Part shown: one piece after another, positions 8,466 through 17,803 of the stretch
How the letters are laid out: each line of letters begins with the position of its first letter
Position numbering within the stretch: the first letter of the stretch is position 1
DNA from: Pseudomonas putida
GTDB lineage: Bacteria > Pseudomonadota > Gammaproteobacteria > Pseudomonadales > Pseudomonadaceae
Length of the DNA: 64,000 nt
Direction: 5' to 3'
Assembly: GCF_005080685.1 (NCBI RefSeq)
Contig: NZ_CP039371.1
Location: 4,960,001 to 5,024,000, forward strand
Position numbers and translations under genes: made by a program
Notes under the pieces: model-generated
Told to the model about the DNA's origin: nothing
Seen by the model: only the letters and a program-made list of their open reading frames with translations
Databases searched by the model: none

Positions 8466-8555
8466 TGGCGGAGAGATAGGGATTTGAACCCTAGGTACTG
8501 TTGCCAGTACAACGGATTTCGAATCCGTCCCGTTCGACCACTCCGGCATCTCTCC
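8466..8555 (-). tRNA. tRNA-Ser (anticodon CGA)
   Basis: 90 nt read on the minus strand, from GGAGAGATGCCGGAGTGG to the encoded CCA. The anticodon loop TTCGAAA sits in stem ACGGA/TCCGT and gives CGA. The long variable arm (TGTACTGGCAACAGTACC) and the T arm GGGTTCAAATCCC are typical of tRNA-Ser. Its 3' end is repeated at 1286-1311. Confidence 0.95.
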
Positions 8556-8647
8556 AATGCCGCGCATCATACCAGCGAATTCTGAAAAGGCAAACCTTTA
8601 TTTGCAAAAAACTCGCGTGGTATCAGGCGCTTGCGTGAACCCACCGC

Positions 8648-9358
8648 TTACAGCGGCACGCCCAGGCGCTTGGCAACCTCTTCGTAGGCTTCGATCACGT
8701 CGCCCAGACCCTGGCGGAAGCGGTCCTTGTCCATCTTCTTGCGGGTTTCCTTGTCCCACAGGCGGCAACCGTCCGGGCTGAACTCGTCGCCCAGCACGAT
8801 CTGGCCGTGGAAAACACCGAACTCCAGCTTGAAGTCGACCAGCAGCAGGCCAGCGTCGTCGAACAGTTTGCTCAGCACTTCGTTGACCTTCAACGACAGC
8901 TTCTTCATCTCGGCCAGCTGCTCGGCGGTGCCCCAGCCGAAAGCCACGACGTGGGATTCGTTGATGAACGGATCGCCTTTTTCGTCGTTCTTCAAGAACA
9001 GCTCGAAGGTGGACGGCTCCAGCTTGATGCCCTCCTCCACGCCCAGGCGCTTGACCAGGCTGCCGGCGGCATAGTTACGCACCACGCACTCGACCGGGAT
9101 CATGTCGAGCTTCTTCACCAGGCACTCGTTGTCGCCCAGCAGCTTGTCGAACTGGGTCGGCACGCCGGCTTCTTCGAGTTTTTGCATGATGAAGGCATTG
9201 AACTTGTTGTTCACCATGCCCTTGCGGTCCAGCTGTTCGATGCGCTTGCCGTCGAACGCCGAAGTGTCGTTACGGAACAGCAGGATCAAGCGGTCGGCGT
9301 CATCGGTCTTGTAAACCGATTTGGCCTTGCCGCGGTAGAGTTCGTCGCGTTTTTCCAT
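8648..9358 (-). CDS. purC: Phosphoribosylaminoimidazole-succinocarboxamide synthase
   Basis: 236 residues, full length for PurC. The enzyme joins CAIR and aspartate with ATP to make SAICAR in purine synthesis, in the cytoplasm. It starts [20 protein letters not shown], with the KAKSVY nucleotide-binding strand. Family blocks [16 protein letters not shown] and LVDFKLEFG (metal/substrate site) are present. The ATG at 9358 is chosen because it matches the family start. The frame stays open upstream only as a shadow of the next gene. It is last in the minus-strand run dapA-bamC-MBL-purC. Confidence 0.97.
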   Translation of the reverse strand: MEKRDELYRGKAKSVYKTDDADRLILLFRNDTSAFDGKRIEQLDRKGMVNNKFNAFIMQKLEEAGVPTQFDKLLGDNECLVKKLDMIPVECVVRNYAAGSLVKRLGVEEGIKLEPSTFELFLKNDEKGDPFINESHVVAFGWGTAEQLAEMKKLSLKVNEVLSKLFDDAGLLLVDFKLEFGVFHGQIVLGDEFSPDGCRLWDKETRKKMDKDRFRQGLGDVIEAYEEVAKRLGVPL

Positions 9359-9387
9359 GATGGGCTCCGCTTGCTTGAGTGGTTGGG

Positions 9388-10146
9388 CTAGGCGATTTCG
9401 CGCCAGTCGAGCCCGTGTTCCTGATTTGCCACCTGGAGCCAGTCCGGGTCGCACCCGAGGGTGTCGACGAAGCACTGACGGGCCAGCTGTGGCAGGTTGT
9501 TCTTGCTGCTGAGGTGGGCCAGCACCAGGTGTTGCAGGTTGCTCCAGCCCAACTCTTCCACCAGGCGCGCGGCCTGATGATTGTTCAAATGCCCCTGGGC
9601 GCCGCCGACCCGCTGCTTGAGGAAGTACGGGTAGTGCCCGCGGGCCAGCAGGTCGCGGCAATGGTTGGCCTCGATCAGCAATGCGTCCAGGCCCTGGTAG
9701 CGCTCGAGCAACAGCGCGTCGTACGACCCCAGATCGGTCAGCATGCCGAAGCGGCGCCGGCCATCGCTGAGCACGTACTGCAACGGCTCGTAGGCATCGT
9801 GCTCGACACGCGCGGCACTCACCTGCAGGTCGCCGATGTCCAGGCGGTCGCCGCAGGCAAGAAAACCGGTCACCTCCACCGGCTTGCGCAAGCCGCGCAA
9901 GGTCCCTTGGCTCAGGTAGACCGGTACATTGTAGCGCCGCGCCAGCAAGCCCACCCCATGCACGTGGTCGGCATGTTCGTGGGTGACCAGCACCGCGCTC
10001 AGTTGCGAGGCCTGCACCCCGAGCAGCGCCAGGCGCCGCTCGGTTTCGCGCAGGGAAAAACCGCAATCGACCAGGATGTACGTATCACCACTGGCGATCA
10101 GCGTGCCGTTTCCCTGGCTACCGCTTCCCAATACCGCGAAGCGCAC
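9388..10146 (-). CDS. MBL-fold metallo-hydrolase (YycJ/WalJ-like)
   Basis: 252 residues. The N terminus [17 protein letters not shown] leads to [11 protein letters not shown], the HxHxDH metal-binding motif of metallo-beta-lactamase-fold hydrolases. A second metal His is likely in EANHCRD and another in HLSSKN. The SGSQGN start resembles the YycJ/WalJ-type phosphodiesterase subgroup. The exact substrate is unknown. The stop of bamC directly abuts its start (10146/10147), so the two are co-transcribed. Confidence 0.85.
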   Translation of the reverse strand: MRFAVLGSGSQGNGTLIASGDTYILVDCGFSLRETERRLALLGVQASQLSAVLVTHEHADHVHGVGLLARRYNVPVYLSQGTLRGLRKPVEVTGFLACGDRLDIGDLQVSAARVEHDAYEPLQYVLSDGRRRFGMLTDLGSYDALLLERYQGLDALLIEANHCRDLLARGHYPYFLKQRVGGAQGHLNNHQAARLVEELGWSNLQHLVLAHLSSKNNLPQLARQCFVDTLGCDPDWLQVANQEHGLDWREIA

Positions 10147-11265
10147 TTAGCCCAGGTGGTCCTGAATGGCGCTCAGCACGCGGCGGGCGACATCGGCCGG
10201 GGCCACGGTGTTGATGTTCTTCTCGACGGTGACCTGTACGGTCTCGCCAACCTTGGCCAGGCGGACCTGGTAGCGCTCGGCACGGGCTTCGCGTTCTTCC
10301 TTGGTCGGCTCGCTGCCGAACAGGCGGCTGAAGAAGCCAGGCTCGTTCTGCTTGTCTTCAGGCTTTTCCGACAGGTTGATGTAGTACAGGCCCAGGCTAC
10401 GGTTGATGTCCTCGACCCGCCACTGGCCGCCTTCTTCCAAGGCGCGGCCCACGCTGGACCAGGCGCGGTCGAGGTCGGCGCCGACGAAGAGCACCGGGTT
10501 GCCGCTACCGTCTTCGCTGAGGGTGACGCGGCTCGGCGCATCGAAATCACGCGCGGCCAACAGGGAAACCGAACCACCCTTCTCGGCGCTGCGGTTCATG
10601 CTGGCGAGCATTTCATCGACCAGCAGGGCATCGGCACCGGTGTTGGCGGAAGTGGACGGGAACGCAGGCTCGTCAGTGCTGCCGGCCGGGCGTTCGACGC
10701 TGACCACGTAGACCTCGGAGGTATCGCGCTGCACGCCAGGCTCCATGCGCACACGGACGCGCACTTCGCTGTCGCCACTGCTGGCGGTGCTCGCCAGGCG
10801 CTGGCCGAGCGAGGCCGAGAGTTCGTCGAAACGCTGCCAGGTGGTGCTGAACTCGCCGGTCTGCGGACGTTCGTCAGCAATACGGAAGCCGTTGTCCTCG
10901 AAGAACTGGTGGGCCACCGGCCACACTTCGGCAGGCGAGCGCTGGGCCAGTACCCAGCGGCTGGAGCCGCTGCGCTGCAGGCTGAAGTCGCTGACTTCGG
11001 CCACGCTCGACAGCGGTTGCGGGCGCGGTACCTCGAACTCGCCGGTGGCGTGGTCGTCGGCAACGTTACGCGGAATCGGCAGCAGCGGGTCAAGGCGCTT
11101 GACGTTGCTGGCGTCCGGCGGCAGCTGCATCGGCGCGGTCGGGTGCGCCTGCAGGTAATCGCTGCCGCGGTCGCGGAAATAACCCTCGTCGCCCCACAGC
11201 CAGCCACACCCACTGGTGCTGGAGATGATCAGGGCAAGGGCGGAAAGACCAGCCAGTCGCTTCAT
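10147..11265 (-). CDS. bamC: Outer-membrane assembly lipoprotein BamC (NlpB)
   Basis: 372 residues with a lipoprotein signal (MKRLAGLSALALIISSTSGC, lipidation at Cys20), followed by an unstructured WLWGDEGYFRDRG region. That region is typical of BamC and contacts BamD in the beta-barrel assembly machine. Two helix-grip domains follow. The ATG at 11265 begins the signal peptide. Longer open frames upstream overlap dapA and are rejected. It follows dapA by 17 bp, as in E. coli and other gammaproteobacteria. Confidence 0.93.
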   Translation of the reverse strand: MKRLAGLSALALIISSTSGCGWLWGDEGYFRDRGSDYLQAHPTAPMQLPPDASNVKRLDPLLPIPRNVADDHATGEFEVPRPQPLSSVAEVSDFSLQRSGSSRWVLAQRSPAEVWPVAHQFFEDNGFRIADERPQTGEFSTTWQRFDELSASLGQRLASTASSGDSEVRVRVRMEPGVQRDTSEVYVVSVERPAGSTDEPAFPSTSANTGADALLVDEMLASMNRSAEKGGSVSLLAARDFDAPSRVTLSEDGSGNPVLFVGADLDRAWSSVGRALEEGGQWRVEDINRSLGLYYINLSEKPEDKQNEPGFFSRLFGSEPTKEEREARAERYQVRLAKVGETVQVTVEKNINTVAPADVARRVLSAIQDHLG

Positions 11266-11282
11266 GCGGTGTACTTCCTCGA

Positions 11283-12170
11283 TTAAACCAGTACGCCGGA
11301 CTGGCGCAAGGCAGTACGGACTTTTTCGTGACAACCTTCGCTCAGCCAGGTCAGTGGCAGGCGAATGCCCTTGTGCATCAGGCCCATTTCGACGAGCGCC
11401 CATTTCACCGGAATCGGGTTGGCTTCGCAGAACAGGTCCTTGTGCAGCGGCATGAGTTTTTCGTTGATAGCGCGGGCCTTCTCGGCATTGCCCGCAAGGG
11501 CGGCCTCGCACATATCGGCCATTTCGCGCGGGGCGACGTTGGCGGTAACGGAAATGTTGCCCTTGCCACCGAGCAGGATCAGCTCGACAGCGGTCGGATC
11601 GTCGCCGGACATGACGATGAAGTCCTTGTCGACGCCGTCGAGGATGGCCTTGGCACGGGTCAGGTCGCCGGTGGCTTCCTTGATGCCGATGATGTTCTTG
11701 ACCTTCGACAGGCAGATCACGGTCTCGGCCTGCATGTCGCAGGAGGTGCGGCCGGGTACGTTGTAGAGGATCTGCGGGATGTCGACGGATTCGGCAATGT
11801 GCTTGAAGTGCAGGTACAGGCCTTCCTGGGTCGGCTTGTTGTAGTACGGAACCACCAGCAGGCAGGCATCGGCGCCGGCATTCTTGGCGTTCTGGGTCAG
11901 GTGCACGGCTTCGGCGGTGGAGTTGGCACCGGTACCGGCGATGACCGGGACGGGGTGCTTGCTGCGCTTGACGCGCTCGACCACGTGCTTGATGACCAGG
12001 ATGTGTTCTTCGACATCCAGCGTGGCGGACTCACCGGTGGTGCCGACTGCAACGATCGCGTGGGTGCCGTTTTCCAGGTGGAAGTCTACAAGCTTGTCGA
12101 GGCTGTCCCAGTCCAGACGCCCTTGTGCATCCATGGGTGTGACCAACGCCACCATACTGCCCGCAATCAT
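11283..12170 (-). CDS. dapA: 4-hydroxy-tetrahydrodipicolinate synthase
   Basis: 295 residues, the normal size. It condenses pyruvate with aspartate semialdehyde in the lysine/DAP pathway. The Schiff-base lysine is in GIKEATGDL and the catalytic Tyr in LYNVPGRT. The N terminus MIAGSMVALVTPM matches the family and fixes the start at 12170. The conserved GTTGES motif is present. First gene of the dapA-bamC-MBL-purC run, divergent from gcvR across 258 bp. Confidence 0.97.
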   Translation of the reverse strand: MIAGSMVALVTPMDAQGRLDWDSLDKLVDFHLENGTHAIVAVGTTGESATLDVEEHILVIKHVVERVKRSKHPVPVIAGTGANSTAEAVHLTQNAKNAGADACLLVVPYYNKPTQEGLYLHFKHIAESVDIPQILYNVPGRTSCDMQAETVICLSKVKNIIGIKEATGDLTRAKAILDGVDKDFIVMSGDDPTAVELILLGGKGNISVTANVAPREMADMCEAALAGNAEKARAINEKLMPLHKDLFCEANPIPVKWALVEMGLMHKGIRLPLTWLSEGCHEKVRTALRQSGVLV

Positions 12171-12428
12171 GTAACTGCTCCTGCCGGAAAAAGAGAGCGG
12201 TAATGGTACTGGGGGCATCGACCTTGCACAAGCGAAGCAGGCGGGCGGAGCATTCCCCTCGGCGCCTTATTTCGCTACCCTTGATCCTTTGATCGGTGCA
12301 GCGCGGCCCGCCGGGCCGTCGACCTCGCTCCGGGCCAGCGTCCTCTGCCTCGCATGCGAGCCCCGGGCCCTGCCGACTGGAGGCTTTCCCCGTCCTGCGC
12401 CGACCGCTCATCGCTTTAGGAATGCTGC

Positions 12429-12989
12429 ATGTCCACCCCCACCGTCCGCGAACAATTCCTTGTCATCAGTGCCCTGGGCCCCAATCCCATGGAACTGGCC
12501 AACGTTCTCAGCCGCGCTGCGTTCGAAAACCGCTGCGCGGTCGTTACCTCGCGCCTGAGCCGCCACGGCGAGACCAGCGCCCTGGTGTTGCAGGTCGGTG
12601 GTAGCTGGGACGCCCTGGCGCGTCTGGAGTCCACCCTGCCGGGCCTGGGCAAGAAGCACGGCCTGACCCTCGACGTGGTGCGCAGCGCCGACCAGGAGGT
12701 ACGCCCCCAGGCCCTGCCCTACGTGGCCTACGTCAGTGCCGCCTATCGCCCGGACATCATCAACGAACTGTGCCAGTTCTTCCTCGACCACCGCGTCGAG
12801 CTCGAGGCGATGACCTGCGATACCTACCTGGCGCCGCAGACCGGCAGCAGCATGCTCAACGCCCAGTTCACCGTGATCCTGCCGGCCGGTACCCAGATCA
12901 GCTGGCTGCGCGACCAGTTCCTCGACTTTGCCGACGCCCTGAACCTGGACGCCCTGATCGAGCCTTGGCGCCCACAGAACCCAATGTAA
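12429..12989 (+). CDS. gcvR: Glycine cleavage system transcriptional repressor GcvR
   Basis: 186 residues with two ACT-like domains: the N-terminal half around VISALGPNPMELANVLSRAA and the C-terminal half around VAYVSAAYRPDIINELCQFF. GcvR proteins bind glycine and antagonise the activator GcvA. The position between dapA and bcp is conserved in pseudomonads. It is 10 bp from bcp, so they probably form an operon. Confidence 0.9.
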   Translation: MSTPTVREQFLVISALGPNPMELANVLSRAAFENRCAVVTSRLSRHGETSALVLQVGGSWDALARLESTLPGLGKKHGLTLDVVRSADQEVRPQALPYVAYVSAAYRPDIINELCQFFLDHRVELEAMTCDTYLAPQTGSSMLNAQFTVILPAGTQISWLRDQFLDFADALNLDALIEPWRPQNPM

Positions 12990-12999
12990 GGAAGCCACC

Positions 13000-13473
13000 A
13001 TGGCCGTAGAACTCAACCAACCCGTCGCCGATTTCCAGGCCCAGGCCACCAGCGGCCAGACGGTCAGTCTCGCCGAGCTCAAGGGACGCCAGGTGGTGGT
13101 GTATTTCTACCCCAAGGACAGCACCCCGGGCTGCACCACCCAGGGCCAGGGCTTCCGCGACCAGCATGCGGCCTTCGAGGCCGCCAACACCGTGGTGTTC
13201 GGCGTCTCGCGCGACGGCATGAAGTCGCACGAGAACTTCAAGGCCAAGCAAGGCTTCAACTTCGAACTGATCAGCGACAAGGACGAGGCGCTCTGCCAGC
13301 TGTTCGACGTGATCAAGCTGAAGAAGCTGTACGGCAAGGAATACATGGGCATCGACCGCAGCACCTTCCTGATCGACAAGAACGGCGTGCTGCGCCAGGA
13401 ATGGCGCGGGGTGAAGGTGCCGGGGCATGTGGATGCGGTGCTGAAAGCGGCGCAGGCCCTGAACGAGGCCTGA
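13000..13473 (+). CDS. bcp: Thiol peroxidase Bcp (PrxQ-type peroxiredoxin)
   Basis: 157 residues, the AhpC-TSA fold. The peroxidatic cysteine is in STPGCTTQGQGFRD. E. coli Bcp has a second (resolving) Cys five residues later. Here that position is Gly, so the enzyme probably works as a 1-Cys type or uses another thiol, such as the Cys in ALCQLFD. GGAAG precedes the ATG. It ends at a hairpin shared with the convergent permease gene. Confidence 0.93.
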   Translation: MAVELNQPVADFQAQATSGQTVSLAELKGRQVVVYFYPKDSTPGCTTQGQGFRDQHAAFEAANTVVFGVSRDGMKSHENFKAKQGFNFELISDKDEALCQLFDVIKLKKLYGKEYMGIDRSTFLIDKNGVLRQEWRGVKVPGHVDAVLKAAQALNEA

Positions 13474-13480
13474 GATCGAT

Positions 13481-13499
13481 GGGGCTGCCTTGCAGCCCC
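13481..13499. terminator. Bidirectional terminator between bcp and the permease
   Basis: GGGGCTGC / GCAGCCCC with a 3-nt loop, followed by TTT on the plus strand. It lies between convergent stops. Confidence 0.8.
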
Positions 13500-13506
13500 C
13501 TTTCAT

Positions 13507-14577
13507 TCAGAGCAACGGTGAAACGCTAGGCTCCTGCCTGGGCCAGGCATCGAGCACCGCCTTGATCAGCGTCGCCAGCGGGATGGCGAAGAAGATCCCC
13601 CAGAACCCCCACAGCCCGCCGAACAGCAGCACCGCGCAGATGATCGCCACCGGGTGCAAGCTAACCGCCTCGGAGAACAGCAGCGGCACCAGCACGTTGC
13701 CATCGAGCGCCTGGATGATCGCGTACACCGTCATCAGGTAGATGAACTGGTCGCCCCATCCCCACTGGAACAGCGCGATGAACGTCACCGGCACCGTCAC
13801 CACCACGGCGCCGACGTAGGGCACCACCACCGACAACCCCACCAGCAGCGCCAGCAAGGCGGCATAGTTGAGCCCCAGGCTGATGAAGGCGATGTAGGTG
13901 GCGATGCCGCAGATCAGGATCTCGATGCCCTTGCCACGGATGTAGTTGGCGATCTGCCGGTTCATCTCGCTGCCCACCCGGTTGAGCAAGGTCCGCTGGC
14001 GCGGCAGGTAGCCGCTGACCCAGCGCTTGATCAGCTCGCGATCCTTGAGGAAGAAGAACACCAGGATCGGCACCAGCACCAGGTAGATCATCGCGTTGAC
14101 CAACAGCGGCAGGCTCGACAGCGAGAACGTCAGCGCCCACTGGCCGAACTTGCCGATCTCGCCACGTACCGACTCGATGGCATGCAGCACCTGCTCATCC
14201 GATACCAGGTGCGGATAGCGCTCGGGCAACAGCAACAACAGCGACTGCCATTTGCCGAGCATGCCCGGCAACTCGTTGAACAGGGTGATCAACTGGTGCC
14301 AGAGCAGCGGCACGAGCACCAGCAGGAACACCGCCAGGGCGCCGATGAACAGGGCGAACACCAGCACCACCGCCACGCGCGTCGGAATGCGCAGGCGCTC
14401 CAGGGCATTGACCAATCCCTGCATCAGGAACGCCAGGACCATGCCCGCCAGCACGGGCGCAAGCATGCCGCCCAGGGTGAGCACGGCCGTGAACGCCACC
14501 GCCAGTAGCACCGCCAGCACCACCGCCTCCTCGTCGGAGAAGTAGCGCTGCATCCAGTCGCGAAGCACTTTGAACAT
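13507..14577 (-). CDS. AI-2E family (PerM-like) inner-membrane transporter
   Basis: 356 residues with about seven or eight hydrophobic segments. It has the family layout: paired N-terminal helices (AVVLAVLLAVAFTAVL, LAGMVLAFLMQG), a cytoplasmic stretch, then VLVPILVFFFLKDRE and the C-terminal helical bundle (LLFGGLWGFWGIFFAIPLATLIKAVLDAW). Members export or import small molecules of varied nature, and the substrate here is unknown. It is 20 bp downstream of the TusA-like gene on the same strand. Confidence 0.88.
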   Translation of the reverse strand: MFKVLRDWMQRYFSDEEAVVLAVLLAVAFTAVLTLGGMLAPVLAGMVLAFLMQGLVNALERLRIPTRVAVVLVFALFIGALAVFLLVLVPLLWHQLITLFNELPGMLGKWQSLLLLLPERYPHLVSDEQVLHAIESVRGEIGKFGQWALTFSLSSLPLLVNAMIYLVLVPILVFFFLKDRELIKRWVSGYLPRQRTLLNRVGSEMNRQIANYIRGKGIEILICGIATYIAFISLGLNYAALLALLVGLSVVVPYVGAVVVTVPVTFIALFQWGWGDQFIYLMTVYAIIQALDGNVLVPLLFSEAVSLHPVAIICAVLLFGGLWGFWGIFFAIPLATLIKAVLDAWPRQEPSVSPLL

Positions 14578-14597
14578 TGACGATCCTTGATTGAGGC

Positions 14598-14837
14598 TCA
14601 GGCCTTGCGCAGCCAGTAGGTATAGGTGCCGGCCTGGGCCGTTTCATGCAGCAGCGTATGACCGGAGAGCTGGGCGAAAGTGCGGAAGTCGCGCTGGGAA
14701 CCGGCATCGGTGGCCGTCACCTTGAGTACCGCGCCACTGGCCAGGCGGTTGAGTTCCATCTTCGCCTTGAGCAGCGGCAGGGGGCAATTCAGACCGCTGG
14801 CGTCCAATTCGGCGTCGCAGGTCGGGGTCTCACTCAT
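14598..14837 (-). CDS. TusA/SirA-like sulfurtransferase-family protein
   Basis: 79 residues from the ATG at 14837 (MSETPTCDAELDASG). It has the TusA signature LDASGLNCPLPLLKAK, in which the Cys of NCPxP carries persulfide sulfur. It then follows the beta-alpha-beta-alpha fold to the end. It pairs with the downstream permease, an arrangement seen in other pseudomonads. It is probably a sulfur relay paralogue rather than the tRNA-thiolation TusA itself. Confidence 0.88.
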   Translation of the reverse strand: MSETPTCDAELDASGLNCPLPLLKAKMELNRLASGAVLKVTATDAGSQRDFRTFAQLSGHTLLHETAQAGTYTYWLRKA

Positions 14838-14955
14838 TGCAGGTCTCCACAAGCGGGCAGGCCGATCGGCCATCGGGTTCGCTAGGATAGCGCCACTGGT
14901 CGCCAAGGTGCGAGCCGGCTACAGTAGTGGCTTTGATCCGACGCGAGCTTCATGC

Positions 14956-16392
14956 ATGAATCTACTGCGCCCTACCCTGTTGACGCTGGCCTGCCTGATG
15001 GCCCTCCCCGGCCACGCCGACGACCTGCCGTCCCTGGGTGACGCCAGTTCCGCGATCGTATCGCCGCAACAGGAGCATCAGCTCGGCCGCGCCTGGCTGA
15101 GCCTGCTGCGCGGGCAGGTCAACCAGCTGAACGATCCGCAGCTCAAGGACTACGTTGAAACCAGCGTTTACAAATTAGCCGAGACCAGCCAACTGCAGGA
15201 TCGGCGCCTGGAATTCATCCTCATCGACAGCCGTGAGCTCAACGCATTCGCCGCCCCAGGCGGCATCGTCGGGGTCAACGGCGGCCTGTTCCTCAATGCC
15301 CAGACCGAAGGCGAGTACGCCTCGGTACTGGCTCACGAACTCGCGCACTTGTCGCAGCGCCACTTCGCCCGTGGCGTCGAGGCCCAGCAGCGCATGCAGC
15401 TGCCGATGATGGCAGCGCTGCTGGCCGGTATCGTGCTGGCCGCCGGTGGCGGTGGCGATGCCGGCATCGGCGTGATTGCCGGCACCCAGGCGGCGGCCAT
15501 CCAGGAACAGCGGCGCTTCTCCCGGCAAAACGAACAGGAAGCCGACCGCATCGGCATCCAGAACCTCGAACGCGCAGGCTACGACCCGCGCAACATGCCC
15601 ACCATGTTCGAGCGCCTGGCCCGGCAGTATCGTTACGACGCCAAGCCGCCGGAATTCCTGCTGACTCACCCGGTCACCGAGTCGCGTATCGCCGATACCC
15701 GCAACCGCGCCGAGCAGGCGCCCAAGGGCGGTGTCGAGGACAGCCAGCGCTACCAGCTGATCCGCGCCCGGGTCGCACTCACCTACGAGGGCACCCCAGG
15801 CCTTGCCGCCAAGCGCTTCCGCGCACAACTCGACGAAAATCCCAAGCTCGATGCCGCACGCTACGGCCTGGCCCTGGCGCAGATCAAGGGCGGCCAGCTC
15901 AACGAAGCACGGGAAAACCTCAAGCCGCTGCTGGCGGCGGCGCCTAACGATCTCACCTACAACCTCGCGCAGATCGATCTTGAGATCACCAACAACCGCC
16001 TGGCCGACGCCATGCAGCGGGTCGAACGCATGCGCGGGCTGTACCCGAACAGCTATCCGCTGAAACAGGTGCGCGCCGACCTGCTGGTCAAGCAAAACAA
16101 GCCGGCCGAGGCGGAAAAGGTACTGGACGACCTGCTCAAGAGCCGGCCCGACGACCCGGACGTGTGGTACGACGTGGCCGAGGTGCGAGGGCTTTCGGGC
16201 AATACCATCGGCCTGCATCGTGCTCGGGCCGAGTACTTCACCCTGGTGGGCGACTTCGACCAGGCGATCCAGCAGTTGGACTACGCCAAGCGTCGGGCCG
16301 GGAGCAACTTCCCACTGGCGTCGCAGATCGACCAGCGCCAGCGCGAGATCATGGAACAGCAGCGGATGGTGCGGGAGATGATGGGGCGTTAG
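14956..16392 (+). CDS. bepA: M48-family periplasmic metalloprotease/chaperone BepA
   Basis: 478 residues. The signal peptide ends near LMALPGHA|DD. The M48 zinc site is HELAHLSQRH (HExxH), with the third ligand in ENEQEADRIG-like QNEQEADRIGIQ. TPR repeats form the C-terminal half, giving the BepA (YfgC) architecture. BepA degrades or helps fold stalled LptD and Bam substrates at the outer membrane. The start at 14956 begins the signal peptide. The upstream open frame runs through the promoter of the TusA-like gene. Confidence 0.92.
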   Translation: MNLLRPTLLTLACLMALPGHADDLPSLGDASSAIVSPQQEHQLGRAWLSLLRGQVNQLNDPQLKDYVETSVYKLAETSQLQDRRLEFILIDSRELNAFAAPGGIVGVNGGLFLNAQTEGEYASVLAHELAHLSQRHFARGVEAQQRMQLPMMAALLAGIVLAAGGGGDAGIGVIAGTQAAAIQEQRRFSRQNEQEADRIGIQNLERAGYDPRNMPTMFERLARQYRYDAKPPEFLLTHPVTESRIADTRNRAEQAPKGGVEDSQRYQLIRARVALTYEGTPGLAAKRFRAQLDENPKLDAARYGLALAQIKGGQLNEARENLKPLLAAAPNDLTYNLAQIDLEITNNRLADAMQRVERMRGLYPNSYPLKQVRADLLVKQNKPAEAEKVLDDLLKSRPDDPDVWYDVAEVRGLSGNTIGLHRARAEYFTLVGDFDQAIQQLDYAKRRAGSNFPLASQIDQRQREIMEQQRMVREMMGR

Positions 16393-16405
16393 TCATAGCC
16401 ATTGG

Positions 16406-16500
16406 GGCCGCTTTGCGGCCCTTCGCGGCACAAGGCCGCTCCTACAATAGATCGCATTCCCCTGTAGCAGCGGCCTTGTACCGGGATGGGGCGCGAAGCG
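16406..16500. repeat. REP-like hairpins between bepA and nadA
   Basis: Contains GGGGCCGCTTTGCGGCCC, AAGGCCGCTCCTAC and its inverted counterpart TGTAGCAGCGGCCTT. It is an inverted REP pair between convergent genes and probably doubles as a bidirectional terminator. Confidence 0.75.
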
Positions 16501-16510
16501 CCCCCCAGCG

Positions 16511-17569
16511 TCAGGCGTTACCCGACAACTTCAGGCGCGCCGCCTGGGTGAAATCAAGCATCCGGTTCAGCGGCTTGATTGCCTTGGGCACCAGGGCCGG
16601 GTCGACGAAGATCTCGTTGCTGCCATTGCGCAGGCAGTCGAGCACCCGCTCCAGGGTATTCATCGCCATCCACGGGCAATGCGCACAACTGCGGCAAGCC
16701 GCACCGTTCCCCGCCGTGGGCGCTTCGACGAACGCCTTGTCCGGGCACAACTGCTGCATCTTGTAGAAGATGCCGCGGTCGGTGGCAACGATGAAGGTCT
16801 TGTTCGGCAGGGTTTGCGCCGCCTTGATCAGCTGGCTGGTCGAACCGACCGCATCGGCCAGTTCGATGACCGCCTCCGGCGACTCGGGGTGCACCAGGAT
16901 CGCTGCATCCGGATACAGCGCCTTCATGTCGGCCAGTTGGCGCGACTTGAATTCCTCGTGGACGATGCAGGCACCGTCCCACAGCAGCATGTCGGCGCCG
17001 GTCTGCTTCTGGATGTAGCGGCCCAGGTGCTGGTCAGGGCCCCAGATGATGGTCTCGCCGTTGTCCATCAGGCTTTCGACGATTTCCAGCGCGCAGCTGG
17101 AGGTCACGACCCAGTCGGCCCTGGCTTTTACCGCAGCCGAGGTATTGGCGTAGACCACCACGGTGCGCTCGGGGTGCTTGTCGCAGAAGGCCGAGAATTC
17201 CTCCACCGGGCAACCCAGGTCGAGCGAGCAGGTCGCTTCCAGGGTGGGCATGAGCACGCGTTTTTCCGGAGTGAGGATCTTGGCGGTCTCGCCCATGAAG
17301 CGCACGCCAGCGACGATCACTGTCTCGGCGGGATGGTTCTTGCCGAAACGGGCCATCTCCAGCGAATCGGACACGCAACCGCCGGTTTCTTCGGCGAGCG
17401 CCTGGATGACCGGGTCGCAGTAGTAGTGGGCAACCAGCACGGCGTTCTGCGCCTTGAGCTCGGCAGCGATGGCCGCACGGTATTCGGCCTCCTGCTCGGC
17501 CGTCAGCGGGTTGGGCTGCTTGGCGTCAAGATGGGCCTGAACCAAAAGGCGTTCGGAAATCTGGGTCAT
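16511..17569 (-). CDS. nadA: Quinolinate synthase
   Basis: 352 residues, full length. It condenses iminoaspartate with DHAP to quinolinate in NAD synthesis using a [4Fe-4S] cluster. The likely cluster cysteines are in the segments [26 protein letters not shown] and the SSCALEIV region. [10 protein letters not shown] and [12 protein letters not shown] are NadA blocks. The ATG at 17569 gives the family N terminus. Convergent with bepA across REP hairpins. Confidence 0.96.
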   Translation of the reverse strand: MTQISERLLVQAHLDAKQPNPLTAEQEAEYRAAIAAELKAQNAVLVAHYYCDPVIQALAEETGGCVSDSLEMARFGKNHPAETVIVAGVRFMGETAKILTPEKRVLMPTLEATCSLDLGCPVEEFSAFCDKHPERTVVVYANTSAAVKARADWVVTSSCALEIVESLMDNGETIIWGPDQHLGRYIQKQTGADMLLWDGACIVHEEFKSRQLADMKALYPDAAILVHPESPEAVIELADAVGSTSQLIKAAQTLPNKTFIVATDRGIFYKMQQLCPDKAFVEAPTAGNGAACRSCAHCPWMAMNTLERVLDCLRNGSNEIFVDPALVPKAIKPLNRMLDFTQAARLKLSGNA

Positions 17570-17734
17570 GATCGCTGGACCTGCAGGCGCGCATGCGCGT
17601 CAATCGAGTGTACCACCCGGCCCTGACAGATCGGCTAAGGGTGCCGGACGGCAGGCGCGCCGTCACGGCCCTCTGCGGGCGCGGATTATTATCGGACGCC
17701 GAAGGCTACAGACAATCGAGGGAATTCAAAAGCG

Positions 17735-17795
17735 CTTTTTGCGTGCCTGTAGCAGCCCCGTCGCTGGCAAGCCGGCGCCGGGGGCCACCCAGGAT
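17735..17795. repeat. REP-like element
   Basis: GCCTGTAGCAGCCCCGTCGC followed by GGCAAGCCGGCGCCGGGGGC, a single imperfect REP hairpin downstream of the DUF945 gene. Confidence 0.5.
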
Positions 17796-17803
17796 TCAGC
17801 CCA

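Larger units (their letters stand above)
7706..8491. repeat. Long direct repeat, copy 2
   Basis: Near-identical to 526-1311 (offset 7,180 bp). Recombination between the two would release a 7.2-kb circle or delete the patch. Confidence 0.9.

Noticed and set aside
9359..10066. Upstream extension of purC to a 472-residue frame
   Set aside because: The extension is an out-of-frame reading of the MBL gene. PurC is 236 residues with a conserved start at 9358.
9379..11286. 635-codon plus-strand open frame
   Set aside because: Antisense shadow of the MBL hydrolase and bamC in GC-rich DNA. Composition (His/Gln/Val-rich) is that of a reverse frame.
11328..12203. 291-codon plus-strand frame
   Set aside because: Antisense of dapA, whose catalytic motifs are unambiguous.
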